Below, piece after piece: positions 14,614 through 22,309 of a DNA stretch of 64,000 nt. Position 1 is the first letter of the stretch, and the number at the start of each line of letters is the position of its first letter. The notes beneath the pieces were generated by a model, which saw only the letters and a list, made by a program, of their open reading frames with translations, did no database searches and was not told where the DNA came from. The translations under genes were made by a program, and so were the position numbers. The stretch is from a virus, in the IMG/VR virus record IMGVR_UViG_3300044970_002808, positions 1 to 64,000 of that record; one strand, written 5' to 3'.

Positions 14614-14876
14614 GGGGTTACTTTAGCCAAAGCCAAGTAAGGGGCTAATGCTTTCAAAGGTAGAGTGACTCTTAAAGCTACCAAAGCATGAAATCGTAAG
14701 TCCTCTTTTTTGATACCCTCAGCAAGTTCTATGGCTTCGGGTATTAGTTCTGGGGGTAAATTAGGGGCTAACGCCACTAACCCTTGGGAACGTTCGGCTT
14801 CCGTGTCGAAACTCTTTACAATTTCTAAAGCTTTCCGCATCAAATTCTCAGACATTTTAGACTCCAGTATTTCCAT
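14610..14876 (-). CDS. HEAT-like repeat protein of host type, 88 aa
   Basis: The sequence LVALAPNLPPELIPEAIELAEGIKKEDLRFHALVAL follows the alpha-helical repeat 'LA..LPPELL.EAL..A..I.DE..R..AL..L' seen in large cyanobacterial repeat proteins. Only about two repeats are present, so this looks like a captured fragment used as a small protein. It lies downstream of the 304-residue gene on the same strand, with a GAAGGGGG/CCCCCTTC hairpin between them. A protein-interaction role is likely; the partner is unknown. Confidence 0.5.
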   Translation of the reverse strand: MEILESKMSENLMRKALEIVKSFDTEAERSQGLVALAPNLPPELIPEAIELAEGIKKEDLRFHALVALRVTLPLKALAPYLALAKVTP

Positions 14877-14930
14877 TAAAGAGATGGTGAAGGGGGCTTT
14901 GTACCCCCCCTTCGGATTAGGTAAAAATGC

Positions 14931-15845
14931 CTACCAATCTAGGTCGATGTCTCCACGGCTGGGGAAATTCTCAGAGGGTACGACTAGAGACGCATTAACC
15001 TTAGTATTTCCATTTGCCATTTTTGTTTTGTTTACTACTCGGAGTAAGCAGGTTTTAGTAGGGGTGATTACCGGGCCAGCCTCAAGAGTACGGACAATGG
15101 CTTTGTTGGACATAATCTTCATACCATCTTCAGTGGTGAGGATGAAAAATCCACCATTGTCACTTTCTTTAAATTCATACCCTACGATAGTGTATTCTGT
15201 ACCGTCTTCCAAATCACGGAGGGGTGTAGCAGAACTACCACCAGTCGGGGGTTCAGCCAAATAAGTAAAGAAAGTACCTTTTGTGAATGCCCGACGCATT
15301 TTTATGGAATCGTTTTTACGTTTTTCCATGTCCGCTTCAGCAAAACGTGCGGCCAAGTCGAAGGTCAAACCATCGGGGAACTCATCGCTTTCGGGAAGGA
15401 CAATGGTGATGCCACTGTCGGAAGGCATGGATGCGATGCCTTCGATATTGGCGAAAGCCATGTAGGGTACGAACAAGGTTTGACTGAAACGAACTCCTAG
15501 GTTGTAACCAGTTTCACCGTTTTCAGCAGGTTCGTCTTCAAACAAGCTGGGGTTTGCTTTTGCGTATGCCGAACTCTGTAATAATGTGTTAGAAACTTTA
15601 TAAAGGGTGGGGCTATAGAGTGCTTTGAACACCCCATTTTCCGCTTTTACTGTCAGAATGGAGCCATCTGGGTCGAACTTTTCACCAACTTGGTTTAAAA
15701 TGTAACTGAGTTGGGTGGTTAAGGTACGTCCAATCTTAGAGTTTGGAACATTGGTATAAACCTTGTCCCAAAACTTACCAGAGTATAAGGAAATTACTTC
15801 ATTAAAGGAAACTACGGAGGGTACTTGTGCAGTTGAGGTTGTCAT
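14931..15845 (-). CDS. Possible single-stranded DNA-binding protein, 304 aa
   Basis: No clear family hit by eye. Three things suggest an SSB: the position between the 5'-3' exonuclease and the helicase, a C-terminal region with beta-strand pattern (CLLRVVNKTKMANGNTKVNASLVV), and an acidic tail with aromatic tip (DIDLDW) like the partner-binding tips of SSBs. A Gly/Ser-rich linker (EPPTGGSSATPL) lies near 200. The sigma70 promoter upstream is one of the strongest of the window, as expected for an abundant early protein. Alternative: any abundant early protein. Confidence 0.4.
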   Translation of the reverse strand: MTTSTAQVPSVVSFNEVISLYSGKFWDKVYTNVPNSKIGRTLTTQLSYILNQVGEKFDPDGSILTVKAENGVFKALYSPTLYKVSNTLLQSSAYAKANPSLFEDEPAENGETGYNLGVRFSQTLFVPYMAFANIEGIASMPSDSGITIVLPESDEFPDGLTFDLAARFAEADMEKRKNDSIKMRRAFTKGTFFTYLAEPPTGGSSATPLRDLEDGTEYTIVGYEFKESDNGGFFILTTEDGMKIMSNKAIVRTLEAGPVITPTKTCLLRVVNKTKMANGNTKVNASLVVPSENFPSRGDIDLDW

Positions 15846-15892
15846 AAATTTGTTGGGTTTTGTTTAGATTTGGTTTTTGTCGGGTTAACCCC

Positions 15893-15921
15893 AGTATAAC
15901 AGAAGGTATATTAGGTGTCAA
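15893..15921 (-). promoter_or_regulatory. sigma70-type early promoter
   Basis: TTGACA, 17 bp, TATACT on the minus strand, 48 bp upstream of the 304-residue gene. GAATTTTCTCAAACCCC precedes it. Confidence 0.75.
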
Positions 15922-15956
15922 GGGGTTTGAGAAAATTCTTTTTGGGCTTTTCTCTG

Positions 15957-16043
15957 CCGCTTTACCCTAGTTAAAGGGGGTTTTAACCCTGATTGATTAA
16001 GCTTGGTTATCACTTAACCAGTTTTTGCTGGGTTAATAACCCC
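15957..16043 (-). ncRNA. Conserved early leader RNA, copy 2
   Basis: Same blocks as at 1861-1985 and 53260-53375 directly after a sigma70 promoter (ACTGGTTAAGTGATAACCA, AAGCTTAATCAATCAGGG, CCCCCTTTAACTAGGG). It ends about 35 bp before the next promoter. Confidence 0.5.
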
Positions 16044-16276
16044 AGTATAACAGAGAGTAGATTAGATGTCAAGGGGTTTAGGTTATTTCTTTTTTCCTGT
16101 TTTTTCTGTTCAATCCAATCCTGGAGTACCGTCCTCCAATCTAGATGGACTACTTCATCAGAGCCATCGAAGATTACCTTGAGTATGGTGTACTCACCAC
16201 TTTCCAGACCTTGTTGCTCAACCTCTGTCAAAACTGGGGTTTGATATGTTTCGCACGGTGTAATTATAATGTACAT
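16010..16276 (-). CDS. Small protein read into a promoter repeat, 88 aa
   Basis: Residues 1-60 (MYIIITPCETYQTPVLTEVEQQG...HLDWRTVLQDWIEQKKQEK) look like a normal small protein of unknown family. The last 25 or so residues are the translation of the promoter and leader repeat at 16044-16072 and beyond, so the original stop was probably lost when this cassette arrived. A sigma70 promoter lies upstream at 16301-16329. Confidence 0.45.
   Translation of the reverse strand: MYIIITPCETYQTPVLTEVEQQGLESGEYTILKVIFDGSDEVVHLDWRTVLQDWIEQKKQEKRNNLNPLTSNLLSVILGLLTQQKLVK
16044..16072 (-). promoter_or_regulatory. sigma70-type early promoter inside a reading frame
   Basis: TTGACA, 17 bp, TATACT on the minus strand, within the 3' part of the gene at 16010-16276. 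It is followed by the conserved leader. Confidence 0.65.
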
Positions 16277-16300
16277 GGTTGAATCCTGAAGGTTAACCCC

Positions 16301-16329
16301 AGTATAACAGTTTGAGCGAAGTTTGTCAA
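16301..16329 (-). promoter_or_regulatory. sigma70-type early promoter
   Basis: TTGACA, 17 bp, TATACT on the minus strand, 25 bp upstream of the 88-residue gene; its -35 touches the end of the exonuclease gene. Confidence 0.7.
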
Positions 16330-17231
16330 GTCAACTCAGGACTTAGGAAGTCATAGTACCCATGTACTGTTACTCTTTGACCAGATTCAACAAACCAGTC
16401 GTGGGCTTTCTTCAGGTGCTTAAAACTAGAATTGGGTTCACCAGAGTTAACCACTTGACGTACCTGTAGTGCGTAGTTAGCTCTTTGTAAAATATCAAAT
16501 TCAGGGGGAGGGTTGAGTAGATTAATCACTTCGATAGGACTACCTTTGATGAGATTATCACTCTTATCGCCTTTTTCAACTTTTATATCCCAAATTTGGG
16601 GGGGAGAGTCAATTTTACGTTTTTCCCGTTTTAAGGTGTGAGCAAATACACCCGCCTCATCACGGAACCGAGGAGTCCATTGCGCCATACTGACCCAGAG
16701 AGAGGTGGGTTCCACAAAGGGTTCCAATAGGGCTTGGTCTAAGGTCATACTGTTGAGGACACCATTGTTAACCAAACCCATCCAGTCAGAGTCTATCGTG
16801 TGGAGAAAAACCAGTCTATTACTTTTGCTTCTTACAATGGCAGAGGCTATATCATCTGCCTCAAATTGGGGGAATCTTAAATAGTGAATAGGGCTGTTAG
16901 GGGCAGTTACATAATCTAACCCAGCTTGGTTAACCTCATACCATTCATCGGTTTTAGAGGGTCTACCACCTTTATACTCCGGGAATCCTCTCTCTCTAAG
17001 GTAGGCTTCTCTCCAGTAAGGGCTACTATCATCTACTACCACCACTGTATGGGGGAAATAAGGAAGACCAGTAAACCCCCGATTCAATGTAATAGCCCAT
17101 GTAGCCTTTAACCAAGTTGAGGCAGTAGCGGCAGGAAGATTGGCTTTAATAAACTGGTACTGATGGTAAATCTGGTACACTGCTACCCTAAAGTCGTTAA
17201 CAATAATAGGAGCGTTGGTAAATTCAGACAT
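16326..17231 (-). CDS. 5'-3' exonuclease / flap endonuclease
   Basis: A 301-residue FEN/PIN-type nuclease like those of T4 and T5 that remove RNA primers. Metal-binding acidic residues are visible in order: VVVVDDSSPYWR (Asp67, Asp68), the helical arch RERGFPEYKGGRPSKT, FEADDIAS (Glu124, Asp126, Asp127), HTIDSDW (Asp147, Asp149) and the helix-hairpin-helix entry GDKSDNLIKG. All key acids are present. It heads the early minus-strand replication region. No clear -35 box is visible, only TATTAT-like bases near 17265, next to an ATTGCAGGCA sequence also found twice at the right end of the window. Confidence 0.8.
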   Translation of the reverse strand: MSEFTNAPIIVNDFRVAVYQIYHQYQFIKANLPAATASTWLKATWAITLNRGFTGLPYFPHTVVVVDDSSPYWREAYLRERGFPEYKGGRPSKTDEWYEVNQAGLDYVTAPNSPIHYLRFPQFEADDIASAIVRSKSNRLVFLHTIDSDWMGLVNNGVLNSMTLDQALLEPFVEPTSLWVSMAQWTPRFRDEAGVFAHTLKREKRKIDSPPQIWDIKVEKGDKSDNLIKGSPIEVINLLNPPPEFDILQRANYALQVRQVVNSGEPNSSFKHLKKAHDWFVESGQRVTVHGYYDFLSPELT

Positions 17232-17374
17232 AGTTTTTAGTCCTTATAGGTCTCACATATAATATGCCTGCAATCCCGACTTTAGGTACAAATAAAAAAT
17301 CAACCACTGGGTGTTATCAGTAAATTCTCGTTAACTTCATGAAACTTAATCTTCATAATCTCGCAGTCTAACCA

Positions 17375-17390
17375 GACAAATACGCCCAAT
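17375..17390 (+). promoter_or_regulatory. Late-motif promoter candidate
   Basis: GACAAATACGCCCAAT, 33 bp upstream of the chaperone gene. A leader hairpin (ATTTG..GTG/CAC..CAAAT) follows. Confidence 0.55.
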
Positions 17391-17422
17391 TTGAGAGTGT
17401 AGTCACACAAATAAAAAAGTTT

Positions 17423-17902
17423 ATGACCCTTATTGACGAAAAGATTATCCCCCAGTTCTTAGATGACACTGAGCCTTTGGGTGAAGTAACTGTAAATGGT
17501 AAGACCTATCAGGTAACTAGCCCAGAGAATCTTTTAGAAGAACAGTATATTGCCTATTTTGCTGGACGGAGCGAGGCTATGGATGCCTACATTAATATTT
17601 TTGGACAAGAGGATGAAAATGGTACTGTGGTGCTAGTACAGACCAAAGATGCCAAAGATGCTGTACGGAAAGCTAAATTAGAAGCCCAGATGTTAGCCCC
17701 CGCTCGAAAAATGATTGAGGCACTGCTTGGCCAACCAGTAGGAACCTTTAAAAGATTACGCTCTAAAACCATCATGGGTATTTATAACCATTTACAAACA
17801 CTACTGGATGAAATCGGGCAAACACCAGAACAGGATGGTGTTACCCCCGTTCAACAGGAGGAATTAGATGTCCCTTTGGATTCCAAAATCGAGCAAGAGT
17901 AA
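17423..17902 (+). CDS. Tail assembly chaperone, G-type
   Basis: A 159-residue acidic protein: an N-terminal strand region (EVTVNGKTYQVTSPENLLEEQY) and helices (APARKMIEALLGQPVGTF). I call it the G-like tail assembly chaperone because its 3' end contains an in-frame slippery heptamer C CCT TTG at 17872-17878, and the -1 frame is open from there through the next gene, as in the G/GT arrangement of lambda-like tails. Such chaperones coat the tape measure before tail tube polymerisation. The tape measure gene lies far away on the other strand, which is unusual. Confidence 0.55.
   Translation: MTLIDEKIIPQFLDDTEPLGEVTVNGKTYQVTSPENLLEEQYIAYFAGRSEAMDAYINIFGQEDENGTVVLVQTKDAKDAVRKAKLEAQMLAPARKMIEALLGQPVGTFKRLRSKTIMGIYNHLQTLLDEIGQTPEQDGVTPVQQEELDVPLDSKIEQE
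17872..17878 (+). promoter_or_regulatory. Programmed -1 frameshift site (predicted)
   Basis: Heptamer CCCTTTG in frame as X XXY YYZ, 25 bp before the stop of the first chaperone frame. After slippage GGA TTC CAA AAT CGA reads without a stop into the gene at 17911. Confidence 0.5.
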
Positions 17903-17910
17903 ATCTCTAT

Positions 17911-18213
17911 GTGGAAACTCTAATCGATGTTTTACCCGTATTTTACAAAATGGGAATTAGCCGTAAACAATTACTATCTATGCCACATTGGGAAGTCATG
18001 AATGCTTTAGCTGGTCATTATAAACATCGGGCTAGGGACATTCTTGACATGACCGATGCTGTTGCGTTAGGTTCTGGATTTGGTGAACCAGAGGAAAAAG
18101 AAAATCTCCGCAATATGATTGCTGGTAGAGCAGGTTTCCCCCGGATTAAAACCAAAGTCCCCAAGAAATTTACGGGTAAATCTTGGACTTCTGATTTAAT
18201 GGGGGCTATTTAA
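17911..18213 (+). CDS. Tail assembly chaperone, T-type extension
   Basis: The 100-residue frame from GTG at 17911 (METLIDVLPVFYKMG) is helical with a basic C-terminus (IKTKVPKKFTGKSW). It begins 8 bp after the upstream stop in the -1 frame and is probably made mainly as the C-terminal part of a G-T fusion of about 263 residues. Independent initiation at GTG cannot be excluded. Its stop overlaps the next ATG (TAATG). Confidence 0.5.
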   Translation: METLIDVLPVFYKMGISRKQLLSMPHWEVMNALAGHYKHRARDILDMTDAVALGSGFGEPEEKENLRNMIAGRAGFPRIKTKVPKKFTGKSWTSDLMGAI

Positions 18214-18785
18214 TGTCCAGGTCTAAAAAAGATATTGTGGTAAATACGGAGGGAAGTCTACCAGATTTAGTAAAGGAGGCTATTTGTTTCTATAAGGGTT
18301 GCTACCCTGAATACTCATTCTCGGAAATCTGTCGAAGGGTAAATCGGAAGATAACTCCTTTGGATATTAATGAGAATCTAGTAGTCCGAGTTATTGAGGC
18401 TGAACCTAATTTGGTTGCTAAATACCGGAAGGGCGGGGCTGAAGCCGTCAAAATGGGCATGGAATTAAAGGAGTTAAAGTATGCTACTTTATATTCCCGG
18501 GTTCAGTTCTTGGCCGAGGTAATGGATATGGGTAAGTCTGGCTACAGTGACCAAAAAGTTACTGGTCGGGGTGATGTTATCGAATTAGTTTCTAAAAATC
18601 TTTCTGCCTCTTTGGAAGCACATAAACAACTTACTGCCATCATGTTTATGGTAGAGGGTGCTACTGAAGTAGTCAGTGAAGAAGACTATGTTGATGTCGC
18701 TGTTTACCCTCAATTCCTAGAACCCGCCCCAAATCAGATTGAGGCTAGTGCTGAATTAGCCCCCGATTCCGTTGAAAACGTTTAG
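18213..18785 (+). CDS. Possible small terminase subunit or DNA-binding protein
   Basis: 190 residues. The N-terminal half has a helical HTH-like pattern (YSFSEICRRVNRKITPLDINENLVVRVIEAEPNLVAKYRKG), the middle is a long helix (AVKMGMELKELKYATLYSRVQFLAEVMDMG) and the C-terminus is acidic. This order suits small terminase subunits, and it is translationally coupled to the chaperones. The HTH protein at 62074-62565 is a rival candidate for TerS. I cannot decide between them. Confidence 0.4.
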   Translation: MSRSKKDIVVNTEGSLPDLVKEAICFYKGCYPEYSFSEICRRVNRKITPLDINENLVVRVIEAEPNLVAKYRKGGAEAVKMGMELKELKYATLYSRVQFLAEVMDMGKSGYSDQKVTGRGDVIELVSKNLSASLEAHKQLTAIMFMVEGATEVVSEEDYVDVAVYPQFLEPAPNQIEASAELAPDSVENV

Positions 18786-18808
18786 TCACTAACAACCATA
18801 AAAACAAC

Positions 18809-19444
18809 ATGGTCAATATTGCCCACGGATTGAAACCCAAGAACCGCTATCAAGAACAGTTTCTACGGTCTTTACGGACAAATACCATTTCTATTGGTGT
18901 TGGTGAGGCTGGTACAGGTAAGACTCTGATTGCGATGTATTCCGCCCTTTTAGCTCTTAATAATCCAGATGACCCCATTAATAGTGTTTTATATGTAAGA
19001 CCGTTTGTAAGAGACAGGGATGAGGTTGATATTGGGGCTATGCCAGGTGATTATGGGGAAAAAGTAGATTCATTGGGAACTCCCCTATGGACTAATCTTT
19101 CTGAAATTGCCCACCCTAAAGATTTCCAGAAGCTCCGTTCTACTATAGAAATTAGCCACATCGGTAATATTAAAGGAGCTAGTTTGTCTAATACCTTTAT
19201 TATTTTTGATGAGGCTGAGGACGCTACTGAACGTCTGTTTAAAGCCGTGGTAACTAGAATTGCACACGGTTCAAAGCTCTGTATTATCGGAGACCCCACC
19301 CAATGTAGTTTGAAAACTGAAGCCTATTTACCAATTGCCGCAAACCGGTTGAATGATGTGGAAGGTGTTGGGGTAACTTTCTTTCCGAAGGGTACGTCGG
19401 TTCGCCATCCAATTCTGGCCAAAATTTTAGAAGCACTAGGTTAA
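18809..19444 (+). CDS. phoH: PhoH-like ATPase
   Basis: A 211-residue P-loop ATPase of the PhoH family: GEAGTGKTL at 32-40, the PhoH-typical VRPFVRDRDEVDIGAMPGD, TFIIFDEAED (Walker B) at 129-138 and CIIGDPTQC (sensor). PhoH-like genes are common in cyanophages; the function is linked to RNA metabolism or phosphate stress but is unproven. It is the last gene before a terminator at 19471-19497. Confidence 0.85.
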   Translation: MVNIAHGLKPKNRYQEQFLRSLRTNTISIGVGEAGTGKTLIAMYSALLALNNPDDPINSVLYVRPFVRDRDEVDIGAMPGDYGEKVDSLGTPLWTNLSEIAHPKDFQKLRSTIEISHIGNIKGASLSNTFIIFDEAEDATERLFKAVVTRIAHGSKLCIIGDPTQCSLKTEAYLPIAANRLNDVEGVGVTFFPKGTSVRHPILAKILEALG

Positions 19445-19470
19445 TCTAAAGTTAATCCTGAATTAAATAT

Positions 19471-19497
19471 TAAACCACCTTGACGGGTGGTTTTTTT
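19471..19497 (+). terminator. Rho-independent terminator
   Basis: ACCACC, loop TTGAC, GGGTGGT then seven T. The loop contains the -35 box of the next promoter. Confidence 0.75.
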
Positions 19498-19508
19498 GTT
19501 GCTATAAT
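19480..19508 (+). promoter_or_regulatory. sigma70 promoter overlapping a terminator
   Basis: TTGACG, 17 bp, TATAAT. The -35 is in the terminator loop and the spacer contains its 3' arm and T run. It drives the KilA-N gene at 19538. Confidence 0.7.
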
Positions 19509-19537
19509 AAACGGGATACCTATTTCTGGACTAAACT

Positions 19538-20242
19538 ATGTCTAATTTATCTTATAACGGACAAATCATCGAACAGCGTCAGACCGATAACTATGTCAAT
19601 CTGACGCAAATGGCTAAAGCTAATAATGTTCAGTTAAAACATTTCAATGAAAGTGAGTTTGCCAAAAAGTATCTGAAAGCCTTACAGGAGTCCATTAGTC
19701 GGGATTCCCGACTTATGGAAGTGAAAGGTTTCGGTGCTGATAAAACCACTTGGGGTCACCCTTTAGTAGCAATCGCTTTTGGTCAGTGGATTAGCCCAGA
19801 GTTCCATGTCTGGTGTAATTTTAACATCCAGACCCTAATAACTAAAGGGTCTGTAAGTTTAGCCCCCGTAGAACAGCCTCAGTTACCCCCGAATAAAGTA
19901 GCCCTAGAGATTAGTCGGGACGTGCGAGAAATTACGGATAACCTAACGGACAACCCAAGATTAGCCCAATTCTTAATTGACCATGCGATTTCTGGCATTA
20001 TGCCAAGTCAGGCTACTTTAACTGGGGATTCCTTGCAAGGAGTTGTTGAGATTGCACTAGAAATGGGATTTCAAGTTGACCACAGCAGTCGGTCACAGCT
20101 TGGGAAGTTTGTGAAAAAACTTTGTGGTCAACTTAACCAACCTGAGAAACGGTTAGTTAACGGCACAACACGAGAAGTTGCTTGTTATCCATCAAACCAC
20201 CCTGAAGTGAGACAGGCTATAACAAACTTCTTCACTAAATAA
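19538..20242 (+). CDS. KilA-N domain protein
   Basis: 234 residues. Residues about 1-110 are a KilA-N DNA-binding domain (DNYVNLTQMAKANNVQLKHF, TTWGHPLVAIAFGQWISPEFHVWCN). The C-terminal half is helical with SRSQLGKFVKKLCGQLNQ. KilA-N proteins are frequent phage regulators or antirepressors. The gene has its own promoter and is bracketed by two near-identical terminators, so it looks like a self-contained added gene (moron). Confidence 0.8.
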   Translation: MSNLSYNGQIIEQRQTDNYVNLTQMAKANNVQLKHFNESEFAKKYLKALQESISRDSRLMEVKGFGADKTTWGHPLVAIAFGQWISPEFHVWCNFNIQTLITKGSVSLAPVEQPQLPPNKVALEISRDVREITDNLTDNPRLAQFLIDHAISGIMPSQATLTGDSLQGVVEIALEMGFQVDHSSRSQLGKFVKKLCGQLNQPEKRLVNGTTREVACYPSNHPEVRQAITNFFTK

Positions 20243-20252
20243 TTAAACAAAG

Positions 20253-20278
20253 AACCACCTTAACCGGTGGTTTTTTTG
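20253..20278 (+). terminator. Rho-independent terminator
   Basis: ACCACC, loop TTAACC, GGTGGT then seven T; almost the same sequence as the terminator at 19471. Confidence 0.75.
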
Positions 20279-20283
20279 TGCCT

Positions 20284-20300
20284 AAACGATACCGCCCAAA
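20284..20300 (+). promoter_or_regulatory. Late-motif promoter candidate
   Basis: AAACGATACCGCCCAAA, about 34 bp upstream of the glycosyltransferase start. Confidence 0.5.
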
Positions 20301-20333
20301 ATATTCTTGAATCCCCCTGCCCACTGAGAAAAT

Positions 20334-21176
20334 ATGTACTCCCCCGTTGAAGCTTTTACCACTTGTGTTGGTTATTCGGATTTTTTGTCTTGGTCTTTAC
20401 TTTTCAATCGTCCGCAGTTCGATAATCTGGTAGTCCTCACTACACCCCAAGACCTGAAAACCCAAGAGGTATGTTCCTTTCACCATGTTCAGTGTTATGC
20501 TACTGAAGCTTTTTTTGCTGAGGGTCAAACTTTCGGTAAATCCCAGGCAATCGATGAATTTTTGAAGTCTAATATTTTATCTAAAAGCGGTTGGCTAGTC
20601 CACTTTGACTCTGATATTGTTCTACCCCCTCGCTCAATGAATCATATCCGAAAAGAGCTTATAGAAACCGATTGTATTTACGGTATTGACCGAGTTAGTG
20701 CAGTAGGTTTTGATAAATGGACAGATTATGTTAGCGACCCTAACGTATTTTATGAACAGGAAGTCTGGCTCAGATTAGACCGTTTCCCGATTATGCCCCG
20801 TGTCTTTAAGGATGGGTATTATGTCCCCATTGGATTCTTTCAAGCTTGGTATGCTCCCAATAGTGAAAATTCCTACCCTACAGTCCATCAAAATGCCGCT
20901 AGAGCCGATATGCTATTTGCTATGCGATGGGGAGGACAGAAGCGCAAATTAATCGCTAATGCTGTAGGAATCCATTTAGAGTCAGAACATGGAAATCTAG
21001 GGGTTAACTGGAACGGACGGAAAACCCCCCCCTTTAAGTCTAGAGTAATTCCAGAACAAGGAGGAGAGTCTGTCTTAGAACTGTGGGAACAAGGGGGAGA
21101 GTCGGTCTTAGGAGTGTGGGAACAATTAGAAAAGGCTTTAGAAGAATTTAAGGATATATGGTTCAGTAACTATTAA
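20334..21176 (+). CDS. Glycosyltransferase-like protein (GT-A fold)
   Basis: 280 residues. The metal-binding DxD motif is HFDSDIVLP near residue 100, preceded by an N-terminal nucleotide-binding-type region (NLVVLTTPQDLKTQEVC) and followed by IYGIDRVSAVGFDKW and a C-terminal HLESEHGNLGVNW. It may modify DNA, virion proteins or host surface glycans; late expression (late motif upstream) favours virion or host-envelope modification. Near the C-terminus WEQGGESVL is repeated in tandem. Family-level identity is inferred from the DxD and overall layout. Confidence 0.6.
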   Translation: MYSPVEAFTTCVGYSDFLSWSLLFNRPQFDNLVVLTTPQDLKTQEVCSFHHVQCYATEAFFAEGQTFGKSQAIDEFLKSNILSKSGWLVHFDSDIVLPPRSMNHIRKELIETDCIYGIDRVSAVGFDKWTDYVSDPNVFYEQEVWLRLDRFPIMPRVFKDGYYVPIGFFQAWYAPNSENSYPTVHQNAARADMLFAMRWGGQKRKLIANAVGIHLESEHGNLGVNWNGRKTPPFKSRVIPEQGGESVLELWEQGGESVLGVWEQLEKALEEFKDIWFSNY

Positions 21177-21183
21177 CAGGCAA

Positions 21184-21213
21184 GAAAAAACCCCCTATAC
21201 TCTAGGGGGTTAA
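21184..21213 (-). terminator. Terminator, stronger on the minus strand
   Basis: ACCCCCTA and TAGGGGGT pair. On the minus strand six T follow, which would end the tRNA transcript; on the plus strand it lies just after the glycosyltransferase. Confidence 0.65.
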
Positions 21214-21234
21214 ATAAACCAAACAAGGAACAAA

Positions 21235-21306
21235 TCTGGGTTGTGGGAGTCGAACCCACCTATGCCGTCTTATGAGGACGGTGCTTATCCGATAAGCTAA
21301 ACCCAG
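21235..21306 (-). tRNA. tRNA with CAT anticodon (Met or Ile2)
   Basis: A complete cloverleaf of 72 nt: acceptor CTGGGTT/AACCCAG with discriminator A, D arm GCTT-ATCGGAT-AAGC, anticodon arm CCGTC-CTCATAA-GACGG, variable loop CATAG, T arm GTGGG-TTCGACT-CCCAC. The 3' CCA is not encoded. Anticodon CAT reads Met, or Ile AUA if C34 is lysidinylated; the sequence alone does not settle which. A terminator follows 22 bp downstream. Confidence 0.9.
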
Positions 21307-21346
21307 AAGGTCTTTTGCTCCAGACCTCTTTATTATAACTTAGCCG

Positions 21347-22186
21347 TTATGGGTTTGTCAAGTCTAAACCCAAAAGAATTTCCTCAATCATCGGGATGTC
21401 TTCCCGTCGGTAGAAATACTCAGTGCTGATTCGTTTTTTCTTGCCGTTTTTTAACCCGTAGACATGGCGTTTGGGGGGTTTTTCACCCATTAAGGTTTCC
21501 CATGCTTGAGCAACTTGAAGGCGGATTTTGCGGAACTCTGTGTTAGTGAAGTCTAAAGCCTTTGCTTCTAGGTAATCTTTTAGGGAGAAATCTTCCGGCA
21601 GATAAAAGGGCAAACCTTTTAGTCCATTTTTCCACCCATCGATTTTAGGATAGACCGTGACTACTTTTTTGAAGTCACGGATTTCTTCTCGCATTTCCCG
21701 TACTTCACCAACTAAACCCGTCATGACCATTTCAATGTTAGCCAGACGGTCTGAGTCAGAGACATAACCAGTGACAGATTTAATCCATGTGTCGATTCCG
21801 ATTGAAGCAAAAGCTAAAAGACTTTTTCGAGCCACTGGATTAGCGGCTTTTGATTCAAAACCGTAATAGGAAATGATAGCGGCGGCGGCTTTACTGTTGA
21901 CAATGTTCGCAAGATTAACACTGTCGCAATCCCCTTTCAGCGTCTGGGAGAAAACCTTACCTTGGAAGGGTTTCAAGCATTCTGGGACTGTTTTTGATTC
22001 GGGGGTTTCTTGAGAAAGATTTGCGATAACCCGACCCTCTGAGAACATACTCCCACGTTGAACTCCACATAATCGGGCTAACGCAGACTGACTCATGCCA
22101 CAGGTTTTCCCGTCTGCACTGACAAAAAATTGCAATTCCATATCTAATTCGGGGACTTTAACAGTTGTGGGTTTTACGATTTCCAT
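21347..22186 (-). CDS. Antirepressor-like protein, 279 aa
   Basis: Residues about 25-50 contain a short HTH-like block (KTCGMSQSALARLCGVQRGS), residues 85-150 a region typical of cyanobacterial and phage antirepressor-like proteins (VNSKAAAAIISYYGFESKAANPVARKSLLAFASIGIDTWIKSVTGY), followed by a coiled coil (NIEMVMTGLVGEVREMREEIRDFKKV). The C-terminus is basic. Probably a regulatory DNA-binding protein in lysis-lysogeny or host-control decisions. It has its own early promoter at 22221-22250, which belongs to a duplicated intergenic cassette. Confidence 0.55.
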   Translation of the reverse strand: MEIVKPTTVKVPELDMELQFFVSADGKTCGMSQSALARLCGVQRGSMFSEGRVIANLSQETPESKTVPECLKPFQGKVFSQTLKGDCDSVNLANIVNSKAAAAIISYYGFESKAANPVARKSLLAFASIGIDTWIKSVTGYVSDSDRLANIEMVMTGLVGEVREMREEIRDFKKVVTVYPKIDGWKNGLKGLPFYLPEDFSLKDYLEAKALDFTNTEFRKIRLQVAQAWETLMGEKPPKRHVYGLKNGKKKRISTEYFYRREDIPMIEEILLGLDLTNP

Positions 22187-22220
22187 ATTTACCTCTTTAG
22201 TGTTTTCTGATTACTTTAAC

Positions 22221-22250
22221 AGTATAACTTAGTTTTTATGGGTTTGTCAA
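22221..22250 (-). promoter_or_regulatory. sigma70-type promoter
   Basis: TTGACA, 18 bp, TATACT on the minus strand, 34 bp upstream of the antirepressor-like gene. Confidence 0.7.
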
Positions 22251-22257
22251 CCCCCTA

Positions 22258-22290
22258 ACAAAAAAAAATCCCCAGCTAGGCTAGGGTTAT
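22258..22290 (-). terminator. Rho-independent terminator
   Basis: CCCTAGC, loop CTA, GCTGGGG and a run of T on the minus strand, after the 62-residue gene. Confidence 0.75.
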
Positions 22291-22309
22291 TAAAGTTGAG
22301 TCAGTATAG

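Larger units (their letters stand above)
22188..22306 (-). repeat. Promoter/terminator cassette, copy 1
   Basis: About 120 bp nearly identical to 22500-22618: a terminator for the gene on one side and a sigma70 promoter for the gene on the other, both on the minus strand. Confidence 0.7.
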
